Below, one piece after another: positions 37,826-47,001 of a DNA stretch of 64,000 nucleotides. The translations under genes were made by a program, and so were the position numbers. Source of the stretch: Neisseria yangbaofengii (GTDB lineage: Bacteria; Pseudomonadota; Gammaproteobacteria; Burkholderiales; Neisseriaceae); NCBI RefSeq assembly GCF_014898075.1, contig NZ_CP062976.1, forward strand, positions 682,001-746,000, read 5' to 3'. Each line of letters starts with the position of its first letter. The first letter of the stretch is position 1. The notes below the pieces were generated by a model. The model ran no database searches. It was not told the origin of the DNA and worked only from the letters and a program-made list of their open reading frames with translations.

Positions 37826-39607
37826 ATGCAGCAGCCAGCACGCCGGATCATTGCCGATTGGCAGTGCGATGTATTAATTGCCGGAAGCGGAGCGGGCGGA
37901 TTGTCGGCAGCGGTGACGGCCGCGTATCATGGTTTGGCTGTCTTGGTGGCCGAACGTGCCGCTACTTGCGGCGGCGCAACGGCGCGTTCGGGCGGCTGGG
38001 CTTGGACGCCGGGCAACGCTTTTGCCAAGGCCGACGGCGTCAACGAGCCGCGCGATGATTTCCGCAGCTATCTCAAAGCCGTGATTGGCGGGCAGGATTA
38101 CGATCATGAGCGCATTGAAATGTTTTTGGAAAACGTGCCGCACATGGTCGGCTTTTTCGAGCACAAAACGCCGCTGAAATTCACGCCCGGCAAGAAAATT
38201 TGTGATATTTACGGTAATCTGCCCGGTGCCGGCACCGGCCATCGTTCGGTGGCGGCGACGCCGTTTTACGCCAAATCGCTGCCGAAACATCTGCTGAACA
38301 TTCTGCCTGATCAATACAAAATGACTTCGTTTTGGGGTATGGGCATCATGGCGGGAGAGGATTTGGGGCATTTTCTCAACGCCATGAAAAATCCGCGGAG
38401 TTTTTTCCACGCAGCCAAACGGTTTTCCATTCATGTGTGGGACAAAGCCGTACACAAACGCAATATGCAGATGGTAAACGGCTTGGCGCTGATTGCCAAG
38501 CTGGTGCAGGCTGCCGATGAAAAAGGCGTGCGCATTGAAGTGAATACCGCCATCAAGGAACTGATTGGAGATGAAAACGGCCGAATTGCCGGCGCTTATC
38601 TCGAAACACCGCAAGGCTTGGTGCGCGTATCGGCGGCCAAGGGCGTGATATTGGCCACCGGTGGCTATCCGGCCAATGTCGGGCGGCGCAAAAATTTTCC
38701 GCGCAACCCGAGCGGCGAAGAACATTGGACGCTTGCACCGCCGGAAGCGGACGGTGCCGGATTGGCATTGGCCGAAAGCGCGGGCGGTTATTTAGACGAT
38801 TCCGGGCGCTCACCGGCGGCATGGTGTCCGGTTTCGCTGGTGAAATTCAAAGACGGCAGCGAAGGCGTGTTCCCGCACATTGCCGACCGCGCCAAGCCGG
38901 GCATCATCGGCGTATTGAAAAACGGCAAACGCTTTGTCAACGAAGCCAACGGTTATTACGACTATGTGACAGGTATGCTCAAAGCCGTGCCGGAAGGCGG
39001 AAAAGTCGAATCGTGGCTGATTGGCGACAAACGCGCCGTGCGCAGCTATATGTTCGGCTATGCCAAACCGCGGCCGATTCCGCTGCAGATTTACACCGAT
39101 TACCTGAAATGCATTACCGAGGCCGATACTCTGGATCAACTGGCGGAAAAGTGCGGTATTGATCCTGTGGGCTTGATGACCACGGTAGCTGAATTTAATC
39201 AAATGGCCAAAGCGGGGAAAGATGTTGATTTCGGCCGCGGCGACACGCCGTTTAACCGTTCCGGCGGCGACAGCTCAACCGGTTTTCCCAATCCGTCATT
39301 GGCACCTTTGGGCAAAGGCCCTTATTACGCGGTGAAAGTGCAGGTTGGATCATTCGGCACATTTGCCGGTATCGCGGTGGATGCGTGGTCGCGTGTGTTG
39401 CGTCCGGACGGCAGTGTGGCGGAAGGTTTGTATGCTGTGGGTCTGGATCAGAAATCCGTGTTCGGCGGCAATTATCCTTGCGGCGGCATCAATATCGGTC
39501 CCGCGTTGACATTCGGTTATGCCGCTGCCCGCCACATCGCCGGCGTGACCGCTTATGAGGACGACGGCAGCAGCTTCCCATCGGCAGATTATCAAGGCAG
39601 TTTTTAA
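37826..39607 (+). CDS. FAD-dependent oxidoreductase (FAD_binding_2, ketosteroid-dehydrogenase/fumarate-reductase type)
   Basis: 593 residues from the ATG at 37826, which follows GAGGTGG; an ATG at 37796 is less well placed. The FAD Rossmann motif VLIAGSGAGGLSAAVTAAYH and ERAATCGGATARSGGWAW lie near the N-terminus. GVILATGGYPANVG, GKRFVNEANGYYDYV and the C-terminal GGNYPCGGINIGPALTFGYA are typical of this flavoprotein family. No covalent-FMN domain is present. Members dehydrogenate or reduce ring C-C bonds. With the adjacent aromatic-acid transporter and TIM-barrel gene, I infer a role in a hydroaromatic side path. Confidence 0.82.
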   Translation: MQQPARRIIADWQCDVLIAGSGAGGLSAAVTAAYHGLAVLVAERAATCGGATARSGGWAWTPGNAFAKADGVNEPRDDFRSYLKAVIGGQDYDHERIEMFLENVPHMVGFFEHKTPLKFTPGKKICDIYGNLPGAGTGHRSVAATPFYAKSLPKHLLNILPDQYKMTSFWGMGIMAGEDLGHFLNAMKNPRSFFHAAKRFSIHVWDKAVHKRNMQMVNGLALIAKLVQAADEKGVRIEVNTAIKELIGDENGRIAGAYLETPQGLVRVSAAKGVILATGGYPANVGRRKNFPRNPSGEEHWTLAPPEADGAGLALAESAGGYLDDSGRSPAAWCPVSLVKFKDGSEGVFPHIADRAKPGIIGVLKNGKRFVNEANGYYDYVTGMLKAVPEGGKVESWLIGDKRAVRSYMFGYAKPRPIPLQIYTDYLKCITEADTLDQLAEKCGIDPVGLMTTVAEFNQMAKAGKDVDFGRGDTPFNRSGGDSSTGFPNPSLAPLGKGPYYAVKVQVGSFGTFAGIAVDAWSRVLRPDGSVAEGLYAVGLDQKSVFGGNYPCGGINIGPALTFGYAAARHIAGVTAYEDDGSSFPSADYQGSF

Positions 39608-39610
39608 GAT

Positions 39611-39643
39611 GAGGCCGTCTGAAAACCTGGTTTCAGACGGCCT
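39611..39643. repeat. DUS inverted pair between FAD oxidoreductase and TIM-barrel genes
   Basis: A 13-bp stem with a short loop in the 66-nt gap; could partly terminate. Confidence 0.65.
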
Positions 39644-39673
39644 GACAACCATTTCCCAACAAAGGAGCAAACA

Positions 39674-40492
39674 ATGAACAAACGCCTAATCGGTATGGCG
39701 CCTTTGAGCGTATTGGGCACCGAGCCGGTGGATTTTATCCGAGCCGCGGCGAAAACCGGTTTCGATTTCATCGGCTTGCGCACCCGTCCGGTGACCGCCA
39801 CCGAAAAAGACCTGAATCTGTTGCACCATAATCCGCGCATGAAAGAAGTATTGGCGGCCTTGAAAGACACCGGCATGAAAGTGGCCGATACCGAATTTTT
39901 AGCCATCGATGAACACGTCACGCCCGATGTTTGGCTGCCTATGCTGGAAGCTGCCGCGCAATTGGGTGCGCAAAGCCTGACCACCACCATCACCGATCCT
40001 GATTTGGCACGCGCCACTGATGTGATGGGGCGCTTGGTCGGAGATGCCGAAAAATCCGACATCATCATTACCTTAGAGCCGATTTCTTATCAAACGGTCA
40101 AACTCTTAACCGAAGCGGTGGATGTGGCCGGGCAGACCGGCTGTCGGGTATTGTTCGATACGCTGCATTTTCACCGCGCATTCGGCGAGCCGGAACACAT
40201 CATTCCTGCCTTGCCGTATTTGGCCAATATGATTCAATTGTGCGACGGCGTGCTGGCCGAGCGTGCGGATACACGCGAAGGCTTGATTGAAGAATCGCGT
40301 GCCAAACGTGGCGTGCCGGGCGAAGGCGATTTCAAACTGGTCGAATGCGTGGCTTTGTTGCCGGAAGACATGCCGGTAAGCATTGAAGTGCCGAATCCGA
40401 AATTTGCCGAATTGGGCTTGGAAGGCTATCTGCGCCATTTGAAAACGGCGGCGGAAAACGTGCTGGCGCAGGCAGCGGTATTGCGCAAATAG
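39674..40492 (+). CDS. Sugar-phosphate isomerase/epimerase-like TIM-barrel protein
   Basis: 272 residues of the xylose-isomerase-like (AP endonuclease 2) superfamily. It shows AAAKTGFDFIGLRTRPV early, then TLEPISYQTVK, VLFDTLHFHRAFGEPE and ISIEVPNP, carrying the Glu/Asp/His metal ligands of the fold. The same fold includes 3-dehydroshikimate dehydratases and hydroxypyruvate isomerases. It follows the FAD oxidoreductase by 66 nt and is probably in the same operon. The exact reaction is not identifiable; a dehydratase or isomerase acting on a ring acid is a reasonable guess. Confidence 0.78.
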   Translation: MNKRLIGMAPLSVLGTEPVDFIRAAAKTGFDFIGLRTRPVTATEKDLNLLHHNPRMKEVLAALKDTGMKVADTEFLAIDEHVTPDVWLPMLEAAAQLGAQSLTTTITDPDLARATDVMGRLVGDAEKSDIIITLEPISYQTVKLLTEAVDVAGQTGCRVLFDTLHFHRAFGEPEHIIPALPYLANMIQLCDGVLAERADTREGLIEESRAKRGVPGEGDFKLVECVALLPEDMPVSIEVPNPKFAELGLEGYLRHLKTAAENVLAQAAVLRK

Positions 40493-40509
40493 GGATTGGC
40501 ATCAACAGG

Positions 40510-40546
40510 AAAGGCCGTCTGAAAAATATTTTTCAGACGGCCTTTT
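40510..40546. terminator. DUS-pair terminator
   Basis: Strong 15-bp stem with T run, ending the FAD oxidoreductase/TIM-barrel transcript. Confidence 0.85.
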
Positions 40547-40602
40547 AAGATGTGCAATCAAAACATACAGGCGTGTTCAGACGGCCTGTTTGTTTTTACG
40601 GC

Positions 40603-42708
40603 TTAGAATTTGAAACTGAGCGAACCGAGAATGCTGCGGCTTTGGCCGTAGTAGCAGTAGTTGTCGCAGGCAGCGATGTATTTGCGGTCGCTTACGTTGT
40701 CGATGTTGAGCTGTGCTTCCCAGTTTTTGGCGAAACGGTAGCGGGCAAACAGGTCGAATACGGTGGAAGACGGTACTTTGCCGTTGGATACCAGCGAGTA
40801 GTCTTTGGAAGTGTAGCTGGTGCCGACGTAGCGTACGCCTGCACCGAGCGACAGGCCGTCGAGTTTGCCGCCGGTGAAGCTGTATATGCCGCGCAGGGAG
40901 GCGGTGTGTTTCGGCATCAGGGGCATGCGGTAGGCGGAGCCTTGGGCGGGATCGGTTATGCTGCTCAGGTAGGCGTAGGCGAACTGGCCGCTCAGGTTGT
41001 CGGTCAGGTTGGCTTCGGCTTGCAGCTCTATGCCTTTGCGTTTAATCGGTTCGTCGCTATTGACGGTGGCTCCGGTGTTGTTGGAAACCAGCGCGCCTTT
41101 GTCGCGTGCTTTGAACAGAGCCAGAGATGCGGAGCCGTCTATCAGGGAAGGAATGTATTTCACACCGATTTCGTATTGTTCGGTGGTGCTGGATTTGTAT
41201 TGCGTGCCGTTGCCGCTGATGCCGGTCGGCAGGATAAATGCTTCTTTGTAGGCCAGATAAGGATTCAGGCCGTAGGGGGCGTAGTACATCAGCGAGCCGG
41301 AGTAGGCGGTGTTGTTGGCTTTGACGGTATTGCCGCCGAGGGTTTCTTCGCCGCGTGCTTTGTCGTGACGCAGCCCCAGCGTGATGCCGACGGTATTAAA
41401 CAGTTTCATGCTGTCTTGCAGGTACAGGCCGAGCTGTCGTGATTTGATGCCGATCGGGGTGTGCGGGTTGGTTTGCGCTTGGCCATAGGAGTCTGCCGGA
41501 CGGTACACGTTTACGCTGCTTGCGCCGCCGAACAGGTCGTAGAAGCCTTCGATTTTTTGCTGACGGTAGTCGATGCCTGCCAGCAGGGTGTTGTCGATGG
41601 CATCGTTTTTAAAACGCCAGCTGAAACGGTTGTCGATGCTGTGGCTTTTGGCCGTGCCGTCGTTGAAAACCACGCCGCGATACAGCGAGTAATTGTTGGC
41701 CGCGCTCAATGTGGTAATGCCGGATGCGCCGTAAACGTTCGGGTAGATGTAGGTGCCGCGATGGTGGTTGCGGACGTTTTGATAACGGTAGTTTTGGCTG
41801 AATGTCATGCCTTTGCTGAAATCATGGCTGAATTCATAACCGATTGATTTGGAATTATTTTCTTCTTTGTCCTGTGATGGGTCGCCCAAGTTGTTGCTGC
41901 GCGGAATAGTGCCTAGGCCGGTGGGAACGAGCGTGCCGCTTTGGGGCAGGAAGTTCGAGCTGGGCGTTCCTTGGTCTTTTTGGATGCTGGCGAGCAGGGT
42001 CAGACGGGTGCGGTCGCTGAAATCGAAGGCTAGCGAGGGCGCGAAGTAGTAGCTTTCGTTGTAGGTGCGCTGCCAATCGCCGTCGGCACGTTTGTATGAA
42101 CCGACCAAACGGTAGCGTGGGGCTTGGTGGCCGCCGAGTTTGCCGGTGTAGTCGGCGGCGATGCCGCGTTGGTTGCCGGTGCCGACATGGGCTTTGATTT
42201 CACCGTGGCCGACTTGTGACTCGTGGGGGCGTTTGCTGATGTAGTTGACCAATCCGCCTGCGTTCGACGCGCCGTAGGTAAGGGCATCGGCACCTTTGGT
42301 AACTTCGACTGCTTCAAGGCCGAAGATATCGATGTGGGGGGTAAAGAAGCCGTATTCGGTCATCGGTGCGCCGTCAACCGATTGGCTGGCTTCTGCGCCG
42401 CGGATGCGGAACCAGTTGGTGTTGGTGTCCGAACCGTAGGGCTGGTTGGTAAAACCGGCTTGATAGCGGCCGAGTTCGTCGGCTTTTTCCACGCCTTCTT
42501 CGCGCAGAGTATCGGCGGAAATGTCAACGGCAGACTTGGCTTGGCGGAAGGGAACGCCCGACAGTTTGTTGATGGAGCCGACAACCCGTACGGTATCCAG
42601 TTCGACCTGTTCCGCAGCGGGAGCCGCTTCGTCGGCGGCAAAACCGTGGCTGTATGCGCCGATAATTGCGGCAGCCAGCAGGCTGCGGGTAAAGATTTTG
42701 TTTTCCAT
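40603..42708 (-). CDS. TonB-dependent siderophore receptor (FhuA/FoxA-like)
   Basis: 701 residues from the ATG at 42708, giving the signal peptide MENKIFTRSLLAAAIIGAYS with cleavage near GFAADEA. The plug domain shows PFRQAKSAVDISADTL, GFTNQPYGSDTNTNWFRIRG and VTKGADALTYGASNAGGLVN. A 22-strand beta barrel ends in ILGSLSFKF with the terminal Phe typical of outer-membrane proteins. Adjacent fhuBDC-type genes imply a ferric hydroxamate ligand. A Fur-like site lies at 42742-42760. Confidence 0.92.
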   Translation of the reverse strand: MENKIFTRSLLAAAIIGAYSHGFAADEAAPAAEQVELDTVRVVGSINKLSGVPFRQAKSAVDISADTLREEGVEKADELGRYQAGFTNQPYGSDTNTNWFRIRGAEASQSVDGAPMTEYGFFTPHIDIFGLEAVEVTKGADALTYGASNAGGLVNYISKRPHESQVGHGEIKAHVGTGNQRGIAADYTGKLGGHQAPRYRLVGSYKRADGDWQRTYNESYYFAPSLAFDFSDRTRLTLLASIQKDQGTPSSNFLPQSGTLVPTGLGTIPRSNNLGDPSQDKEENNSKSIGYEFSHDFSKGMTFSQNYRYQNVRNHHRGTYIYPNVYGASGITTLSAANNYSLYRGVVFNDGTAKSHSIDNRFSWRFKNDAIDNTLLAGIDYRQQKIEGFYDLFGGASSVNVYRPADSYGQAQTNPHTPIGIKSRQLGLYLQDSMKLFNTVGITLGLRHDKARGEETLGGNTVKANNTAYSGSLMYYAPYGLNPYLAYKEAFILPTGISGNGTQYKSSTTEQYEIGVKYIPSLIDGSASLALFKARDKGALVSNNTGATVNSDEPIKRKGIELQAEANLTDNLSGQFAYAYLSSITDPAQGSAYRMPLMPKHTASLRGIYSFTGGKLDGLSLGAGVRYVGTSYTSKDYSLVSNGKVPSSTVFDLFARYRFAKNWEAQLNIDNVSDRKYIAACDNYCYYGQSRSILGSLSFKF

Positions 42709-42741
42709 GATTTTCCTGAAAGAAAAATTAAGAGAAATGTT

Positions 42742-42760
42742 ATTTGTAATAATTATCAAA
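42742..42760 (-). promoter_or_regulatory. Fur-box-like site upstream of the TonB receptor
   Basis: On the complement: TTTGATAATTATTACAAAT, an AT-rich imperfect repeat of the GATAAT type, about 34 nt before the start codon. It implies iron repression. Confidence 0.55.
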
Positions 42761-42964
42761 TAACTGGTCGGCGGATTATAGCAAAGTCCGTGCTTCATAC
42801 GCAATTTATGTTATTTGAGAACGATATATTGAAGAATTGGCCACAACTCAATAGGGAAACGGGTGTGATTGGAGAACCGTCCGAAAACGGTAAAACAGGT
42901 TTTCAGACGGCCTGAGACCTTTATATATTTATATATAAAACTTAACTTAAACCAAAAAATTTAT

Positions 42965-43038
42965 GCCTGTCATTCCCGCCTGCCGGGGAATGACGTAAAC
43001 CTGTTTTCAGGTTTGACCTGAGTTTTACAAAGGTCCCG
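42965..43038. repeat. dRS3 repeat and IS-type end in the fhuB-receptor gap
   Basis: The 368-nt gap (42709-43076) holds no gene. ATTCCC-N8-GGGAAT, an exact dRS3 consensus, lies at 42972-42991. TTTTACAAAGGTCCC at 43023-43037 resembles the right end of the IS1106-like remnants. A DUS lies on each side (about 42900 and 43053). Confidence 0.7.
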
Positions 43039-43076
43039 GCCTGATTGGCGGTAAGGCCGTCTGAAAATCAGGCGGA

Positions 43077-45035
43077 TTACATTTTGCGCATCACGGCCAT
43101 AAAGTATGCGCCGCCAATGAGGGTGGCGGTCAGACCGGCGGGAATTTCGTAGGGGTAGAGCATTTGGCGGCCGAGCCAGTCGGCGGCAGTCATCACGGCA
43201 GCTCCGATGAGGGCCGCGGCAAGCAGTTGCTGTTTGGGCCGGCGTGCGCCCATTAAAAACGCCAGATGCGGAGCGAGCAGGCCGATGAAGCTGAGCGGGC
43301 CGATGAGCAGGGTGGCAGAAGCGGTCAGCACGGCACTGAGCAGGATTAAGGCGGTTCGTGCGCGTGCCACGTTTACGCCCGCAGCTTGGGCGACGGTGTG
43401 GTCGAGCGACAGCAAACCGAGCCAGCGGTGCAGCGGCAGGGTGGCGGCGGTGAGCAGCAGGGCGAATGCGCTGACGCTTAGGGCAGATTGTGGAGTGGCC
43501 TGATAGGTGGAACCCGACATCCAGATCAGCAGCTGCTGTATGCGGAAGTCTCCGCTGGCCGTCCAAATGCGGATAACCGCATCGGAGAGGGCTGCCAATG
43601 CCATGCCTGTGAGCAGCACCTTTTCCGGCTGCAAACCGTTTTTCCGGTTGAGAAACATCAAAACACCGAGCGACAGCAGCGCGGAAAGCACGCCTGCCAA
43701 CCAAAAGCCGAGGCTGCCCGAAGCGATGCCGAACAACAGCATGGCCGCCATCGCGCCGAGCGCAGTGCTCGAGCTGATGCCGAGCAATTCAGGGCCTGCC
43801 ATCGGATTTTGCGTGAGCCGCTGCAACAGCACGCCGACCAGCGCGAGAATGCAGCCGGTGGCGGCCGCCAGCAGTACGCGCGGGTAGCGGAACGTGAAGA
43901 ACACGCTGTCGAAGGTGAAACCGTTGTCGTCGCGTCCGGCAAAGAGTGCGAACAGCAATACGGCGGCCGACAGCAGCGGCAGCAGGCGGAGCAGCGGCGA
44001 TGCGCAGAGTGTGGCGGTAAGGTGTCCCGAGGCCGTCTGAACGGGGCGGGACGGCGCTTTTGCCATCAGCCACAGCAACAGGGGGGCGCCAATCAGCGCA
44101 GTAACCGAACCGGCGGGCAGATCGGCGGCGGTATAGTGTTTCAGCAGCACCAGTGCGTTGTCGGTAAACAGCAGCAACAGGCCGCCGAAAACAAACGATG
44201 CGGCCAAACGCGCCCGCAGGGTACGGATACCGGCCTGACGCACGGCAGCGGCGGCAGCCAGTCCGGTAAAGCCCATCATGCCGACATAAGCCACCACGTT
44301 CGCGCTCAGAAAAGCGGCCAGCGCAAGCGCGGCAAGGCGTACTTTTTTAACCGGAATGCCCAGAGCCTCGGCCTGCGTATCGCCCAAACCCATCACGGAC
44401 AAGGGTTTGAGCAGCAGCAGGCACAGTACGGCTGCTGCCGCGGTGAGCCACAGCATATGCAGCGTATCGTGCCAACTGTCCTGCATCAGCGAACCTGCGC
44501 CCCACTGCATCACGCCGCGCGTTTCTTCGCTGAAAAACAGCATCAGGATGCCGGTTACCGCGCCGAGATAGAGGCTGACCACCAGTCCCGACAAAATTAC
44601 GGTCAGCGGCACCAAATCCCGTCGGGCAGACAGAAAAAACACCGCAGCCAATGCCGCCAACGAACCGGCCAGCGCAATCAGCGGCGTGCCGTGAAGCAGC
44701 AGGGCAGGGGCGAAAACGGTCGCCAACACCAATGCCGCCTGTGCGCCGCTGCCCACGGCCAGTGTGCTGTCGGCCGCCAGCGGATTGCGCATCACCTGCT
44801 GCATCAGCGTGGCGGCCGCTGCGGTACTGCCGCCGGCAAGCAGAGCCATCGCCATGCGCGGCAAGGTGTTCTGCTGCACGGCCAGCGCGTCGAGCGGCAG
44901 GCTGTCGGCGGCGGCGAAGAGTTGCGCGGGCGGCAGATGCCATTGCAGCCGCAAAATCCACAGCGAACCGGCCAGACACAGCAAGGCGGGCAGAATGAAC
45001 CAGAGGGAAGGCCGTCTGAAAAAAGGGTTTACCAT
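43077..45035 (-). CDS. fhuB: FhuB-type ferric hydroxamate ABC permease (fused double domain)
   Basis: 652 residues: two FecCD/BtuC permease halves in tandem, each of about ten helices. The first half has AVQQNTLPRMAMALLAGGST and PLAADSTLAVGSGAQAALV; the second has FRYPRVLLAAATGCILALVG and NPMAGPELLGISSSTALGAM. This fused form is characteristic of FhuB. The start overlaps fhuD by 7 nt. One DUS lies inside near 44031. The region is GC-richer than the lig genes. Confidence 0.92.
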   Translation of the reverse strand: MVNPFFRRPSLWFILPALLCLAGSLWILRLQWHLPPAQLFAAADSLPLDALAVQQNTLPRMAMALLAGGSTAAAATLMQQVMRNPLAADSTLAVGSGAQAALVLATVFAPALLLHGTPLIALAGSLAALAAVFFLSARRDLVPLTVILSGLVVSLYLGAVTGILMLFFSEETRGVMQWGAGSLMQDSWHDTLHMLWLTAAAAVLCLLLLKPLSVMGLGDTQAEALGIPVKKVRLAALALAAFLSANVVAYVGMMGFTGLAAAAAVRQAGIRTLRARLAASFVFGGLLLLFTDNALVLLKHYTAADLPAGSVTALIGAPLLLWLMAKAPSRPVQTASGHLTATLCASPLLRLLPLLSAAVLLFALFAGRDDNGFTFDSVFFTFRYPRVLLAAATGCILALVGVLLQRLTQNPMAGPELLGISSSTALGAMAAMLLFGIASGSLGFWLAGVLSALLSLGVLMFLNRKNGLQPEKVLLTGMALAALSDAVIRIWTASGDFRIQQLLIWMSGSTYQATPQSALSVSAFALLLTAATLPLHRWLGLLSLDHTVAQAAGVNVARARTALILLSAVLTASATLLIGPLSFIGLLAPHLAFLMGARRPKQQLLAAALIGAAVMTAADWLGRQMLYPYEIPAGLTATLIGGAYFMAVMRKM

Positions 45036-45928
45036 GGCTGTTCTTCCTTTTCAGACGGCAGTTGCGTCATCAGCTGCTCGGCAAACAGCCGCATCGAGGG
45101 TAACGCGCCGTAACTCCACACCGGTGGCAGAATGCGGCGGTGGCGCGGTTCGGCAAACGGCAGGCGTTGCCACAACGCGCTTTTTTCCAATGTACGGCGC
45201 GTGTTTTGCGGATGCGGTTTGACAATCAGCAAAACGGTTTCAGACGGCAGTTTGGCCAGTTCCGCGATGCCGATATTGGCAAAGCCCCATTGCCCCGACT
45301 CGCCCGTCCAAGCATTTTTCATGCCGACTTTGTCCATCACGGCCTGAAACATCGAGGTTTTGCCGTAGATGCGCAGGTGGCGGCCGTCGGTGAACTGCAC
45401 GACTGCCAGCGGCCGGTGCTTGAACGCCGCCAGTTGCCGACGGGCTTGGGCAAACGTGTGTTCGGTGTCGGCAATCAGCTTTTCAGCCGCCGCCGTGCTG
45501 TCGGTCAATGCCGCCAGTTTGCGCGTTGCCGCCAGCGTGTGGGCGTAGTTGATGCCTTCGGGGGCGGCAAAATCGATTTCGTACACGGGAGCGATTTTTT
45601 CGAACTGCGGCTTGGCTGAGGCGTACCACGGTGATTGCACGAAGAAATCGGGTTTGATTTGGTGGAGGCGTTCGATGTTGGGCTGGAAACGCAGACCGGC
45701 TTCGCGCACGGAGGAAGGCAGCGGCGGATGGTTGACCCAGATGTCGTACACGCGGCGGTCGGCAACCGATACGGGCGGACGTTTCATGGCGGTCAGCGTT
45801 TCGGCGACGGTCCAGTCGGAAGTGGCCACGCGGGGCGCAGCGTGAGTGCCGGGCACAGCAAACAGCAAGGCGGCGGACAGCAGGGTTTTGAGGCCGTCTG
45901 AAAAAAGGGTTCGGATCATAAAAATCAT
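45029..45928 (-). CDS. fhuD: FhuD-type periplasmic siderophore-binding protein
   Basis: 299 residues from the ATG at 45928 (45919 is an equal alternative). The signal peptide is MIRTLFSDGLKTLLSAALLF then AVPGTHA. The class III binding-protein fold shows VATSDWTVAETLTAMKRPPV, INYAHTLAATRKLAALTDST, FTDGRHLRIYGKTSMFQAV and NIGIAELAKLPSETVLL. There is no lipobox, as in E. coli FhuD. A DUS is read inside the signal peptide as FSDGLKT. It delivers ferric siderophore to FhuBC. Confidence 0.87.
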   Translation of the reverse strand: MIFMIRTLFSDGLKTLLSAALLFAVPGTHAAPRVATSDWTVAETLTAMKRPPVSVADRRVYDIWVNHPPLPSSVREAGLRFQPNIERLHQIKPDFFVQSPWYASAKPQFEKIAPVYEIDFAAPEGINYAHTLAATRKLAALTDSTAAAEKLIADTEHTFAQARRQLAAFKHRPLAVVQFTDGRHLRIYGKTSMFQAVMDKVGMKNAWTGESGQWGFANIGIAELAKLPSETVLLIVKPHPQNTRRTLEKSALWQRLPFAEPRHRRILPPVWSYGALPSMRLFAEQLMTQLPSEKEEQPW

Positions 45929-46033
45929 CGGGAAAGGCCGTCTGAAAAAATAGGCTGCACGGTGGCGGCGGTTTTCAGACGGCCTGAAAACGGTTGGAGG
46001 AAACATCGGGCGGTTGCCGGTAAGAAACGGGTT

Positions 46034-46798
46034 TCAGGGCAGAGCGACAGGGCGGCCGCTTGCGGGGTGGGCGATGATGTTCATGTCCACGCTGTAAATG
46101 TCTTTCAATACCTCGGCGGTCATGATTTCAGACGGCCTGCCGGTTTTCAGCAGCCTGCCCTGTTTCAGGGCAATCAGTTCGTCGCAGTATTGTGCCGCCA
46201 GATTGATGTCGTGGATGACAATGATGATGCCCAAATGCAGGCTGCGCGACAGTTTGCGAACCAGTTCCATCACGTCGATTTGATGGGCGATGTCGAGTGC
46301 GGCCAGCGGTTCGTCGAGCAGCAGGTAGCGGCTTTGTTGCGCCAGACACATGGCCAGCCAGACGCGCGAGCGTTCGCCGCCAGACAATACGTCGATCAGG
46401 CCGTCTGAAAACCGTTCGGTGTGGGTCAGCCGGAAGGCTTCTTCCACCGCCGCGCGGCCTTGTTCGCCGTTGCATCCGAGCAGGCCGGTCCAGGCGTAAC
46501 GCCCCATTTCAACCAGTTCTCGGGCGGTGAGGGATGTGGATTGCGGCAAATGCTGCGGCAGGTAGGCAACCTGTTTGGCATAGTCGCGGGCGGAGTAGGC
46601 GGACAGCGGCCGACCGTCCAGCAGGATTTCGCCTGCGTCGGGACGGTGTTGGCGGGTCAGGAGTTTGAGCAGGGTGGATTTGCCCGAACCGTTGTGGCCG
46701 ATGAGGCCGTATACTTTGTCGGTTTCGAAATTCAGATTGATGCCGGACAGCAATTTGCGGCCGGGTACGCTGAATGCGGCATTGCGGATTTGGAACAC
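46034..46798 (-). CDS. fhuC: FhuC-type siderophore ABC transporter ATP-binding protein
   Basis: 254 residues from the GTG at 46798, preceded by CAGGAAAC; a 354-residue reading from 47098 would overlap quiC. Walker A GLIGHNGSGKSTLLKLL, Q-loop YLPQHLPQS, signature VLSGGERSRVWLA and Walker B RYLLLDEPLAALD are intact. It powers FhuB. A DUS inside gives RFSDGLIDV just before the signature motif. A Fur-like AT-rich site lies about 55-75 nt upstream. Confidence 0.93.
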   Translation of the reverse strand: MFQIRNAAFSVPGRKLLSGINLNFETDKVYGLIGHNGSGKSTLLKLLTRQHRPDAGEILLDGRPLSAYSARDYAKQVAYLPQHLPQSTSLTARELVEMGRYAWTGLLGCNGEQGRAAVEEAFRLTHTERFSDGLIDVLSGGERSRVWLAMCLAQQSRYLLLDEPLAALDIAHQIDVMELVRKLSRSLHLGIIIVIHDINLAAQYCDELIALKQGRLLKTGRPSEIMTAEVLKDIYSVDMNIIAHPASGRPVALP

Positions 46799-46851
46799 GG
46801 ATGGGTTTCCTGTAGGAGCGGCTGAAAAGCAGCCGTTATCGGCTGTGCTGT

Positions 46852-46872
46852 GCAAATTATAATAATTCTTGT
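46852..46872 (-). promoter_or_regulatory. Fur-box-like site upstream of fhuC
   Basis: On the complement: CAAGAATTATTATAATTTG. It shares AATTATTA with the site before the TonB receptor and probably governs fhuC-fhuD-fhuB. Confidence 0.45.
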
Positions 46873-46886
46873 TTGTTGGGGCAAAT

Positions 46887-46932
46887 AAAAGGCCGTCTGA
46901 AAATGTACGGGCATTTTCAGACGGCCTTTTGA
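46887..46932. terminator. DUS-pair terminator between quiC and the fhu operon
   Basis: A 15-bp stem with A and T runs, about 70 nt beyond the quiC stop. Confidence 0.8.
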
Positions 46933-47001
46933 TGCGGCCGGACAAAACGGTACTTTTTTTGCAGGCGGCTTCAAAGTTACGCCTGATGCAAAACCGGCTG
47001 C

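Noticed and set aside
40552-41442. A 296-codon open frame on the plus strand
   Set aside because: Antisense to the TonB-dependent receptor gene, whose motifs and signal peptide are clear. No ribosome site or family match.
43488-45113. A 541-codon open frame on the plus strand
   Set aside because: It lies entirely antisense to fhuB and fhuD, has a Gln/Arg/Gly-rich biased composition and no family motifs; GC-rich coding on the other strand explains it.
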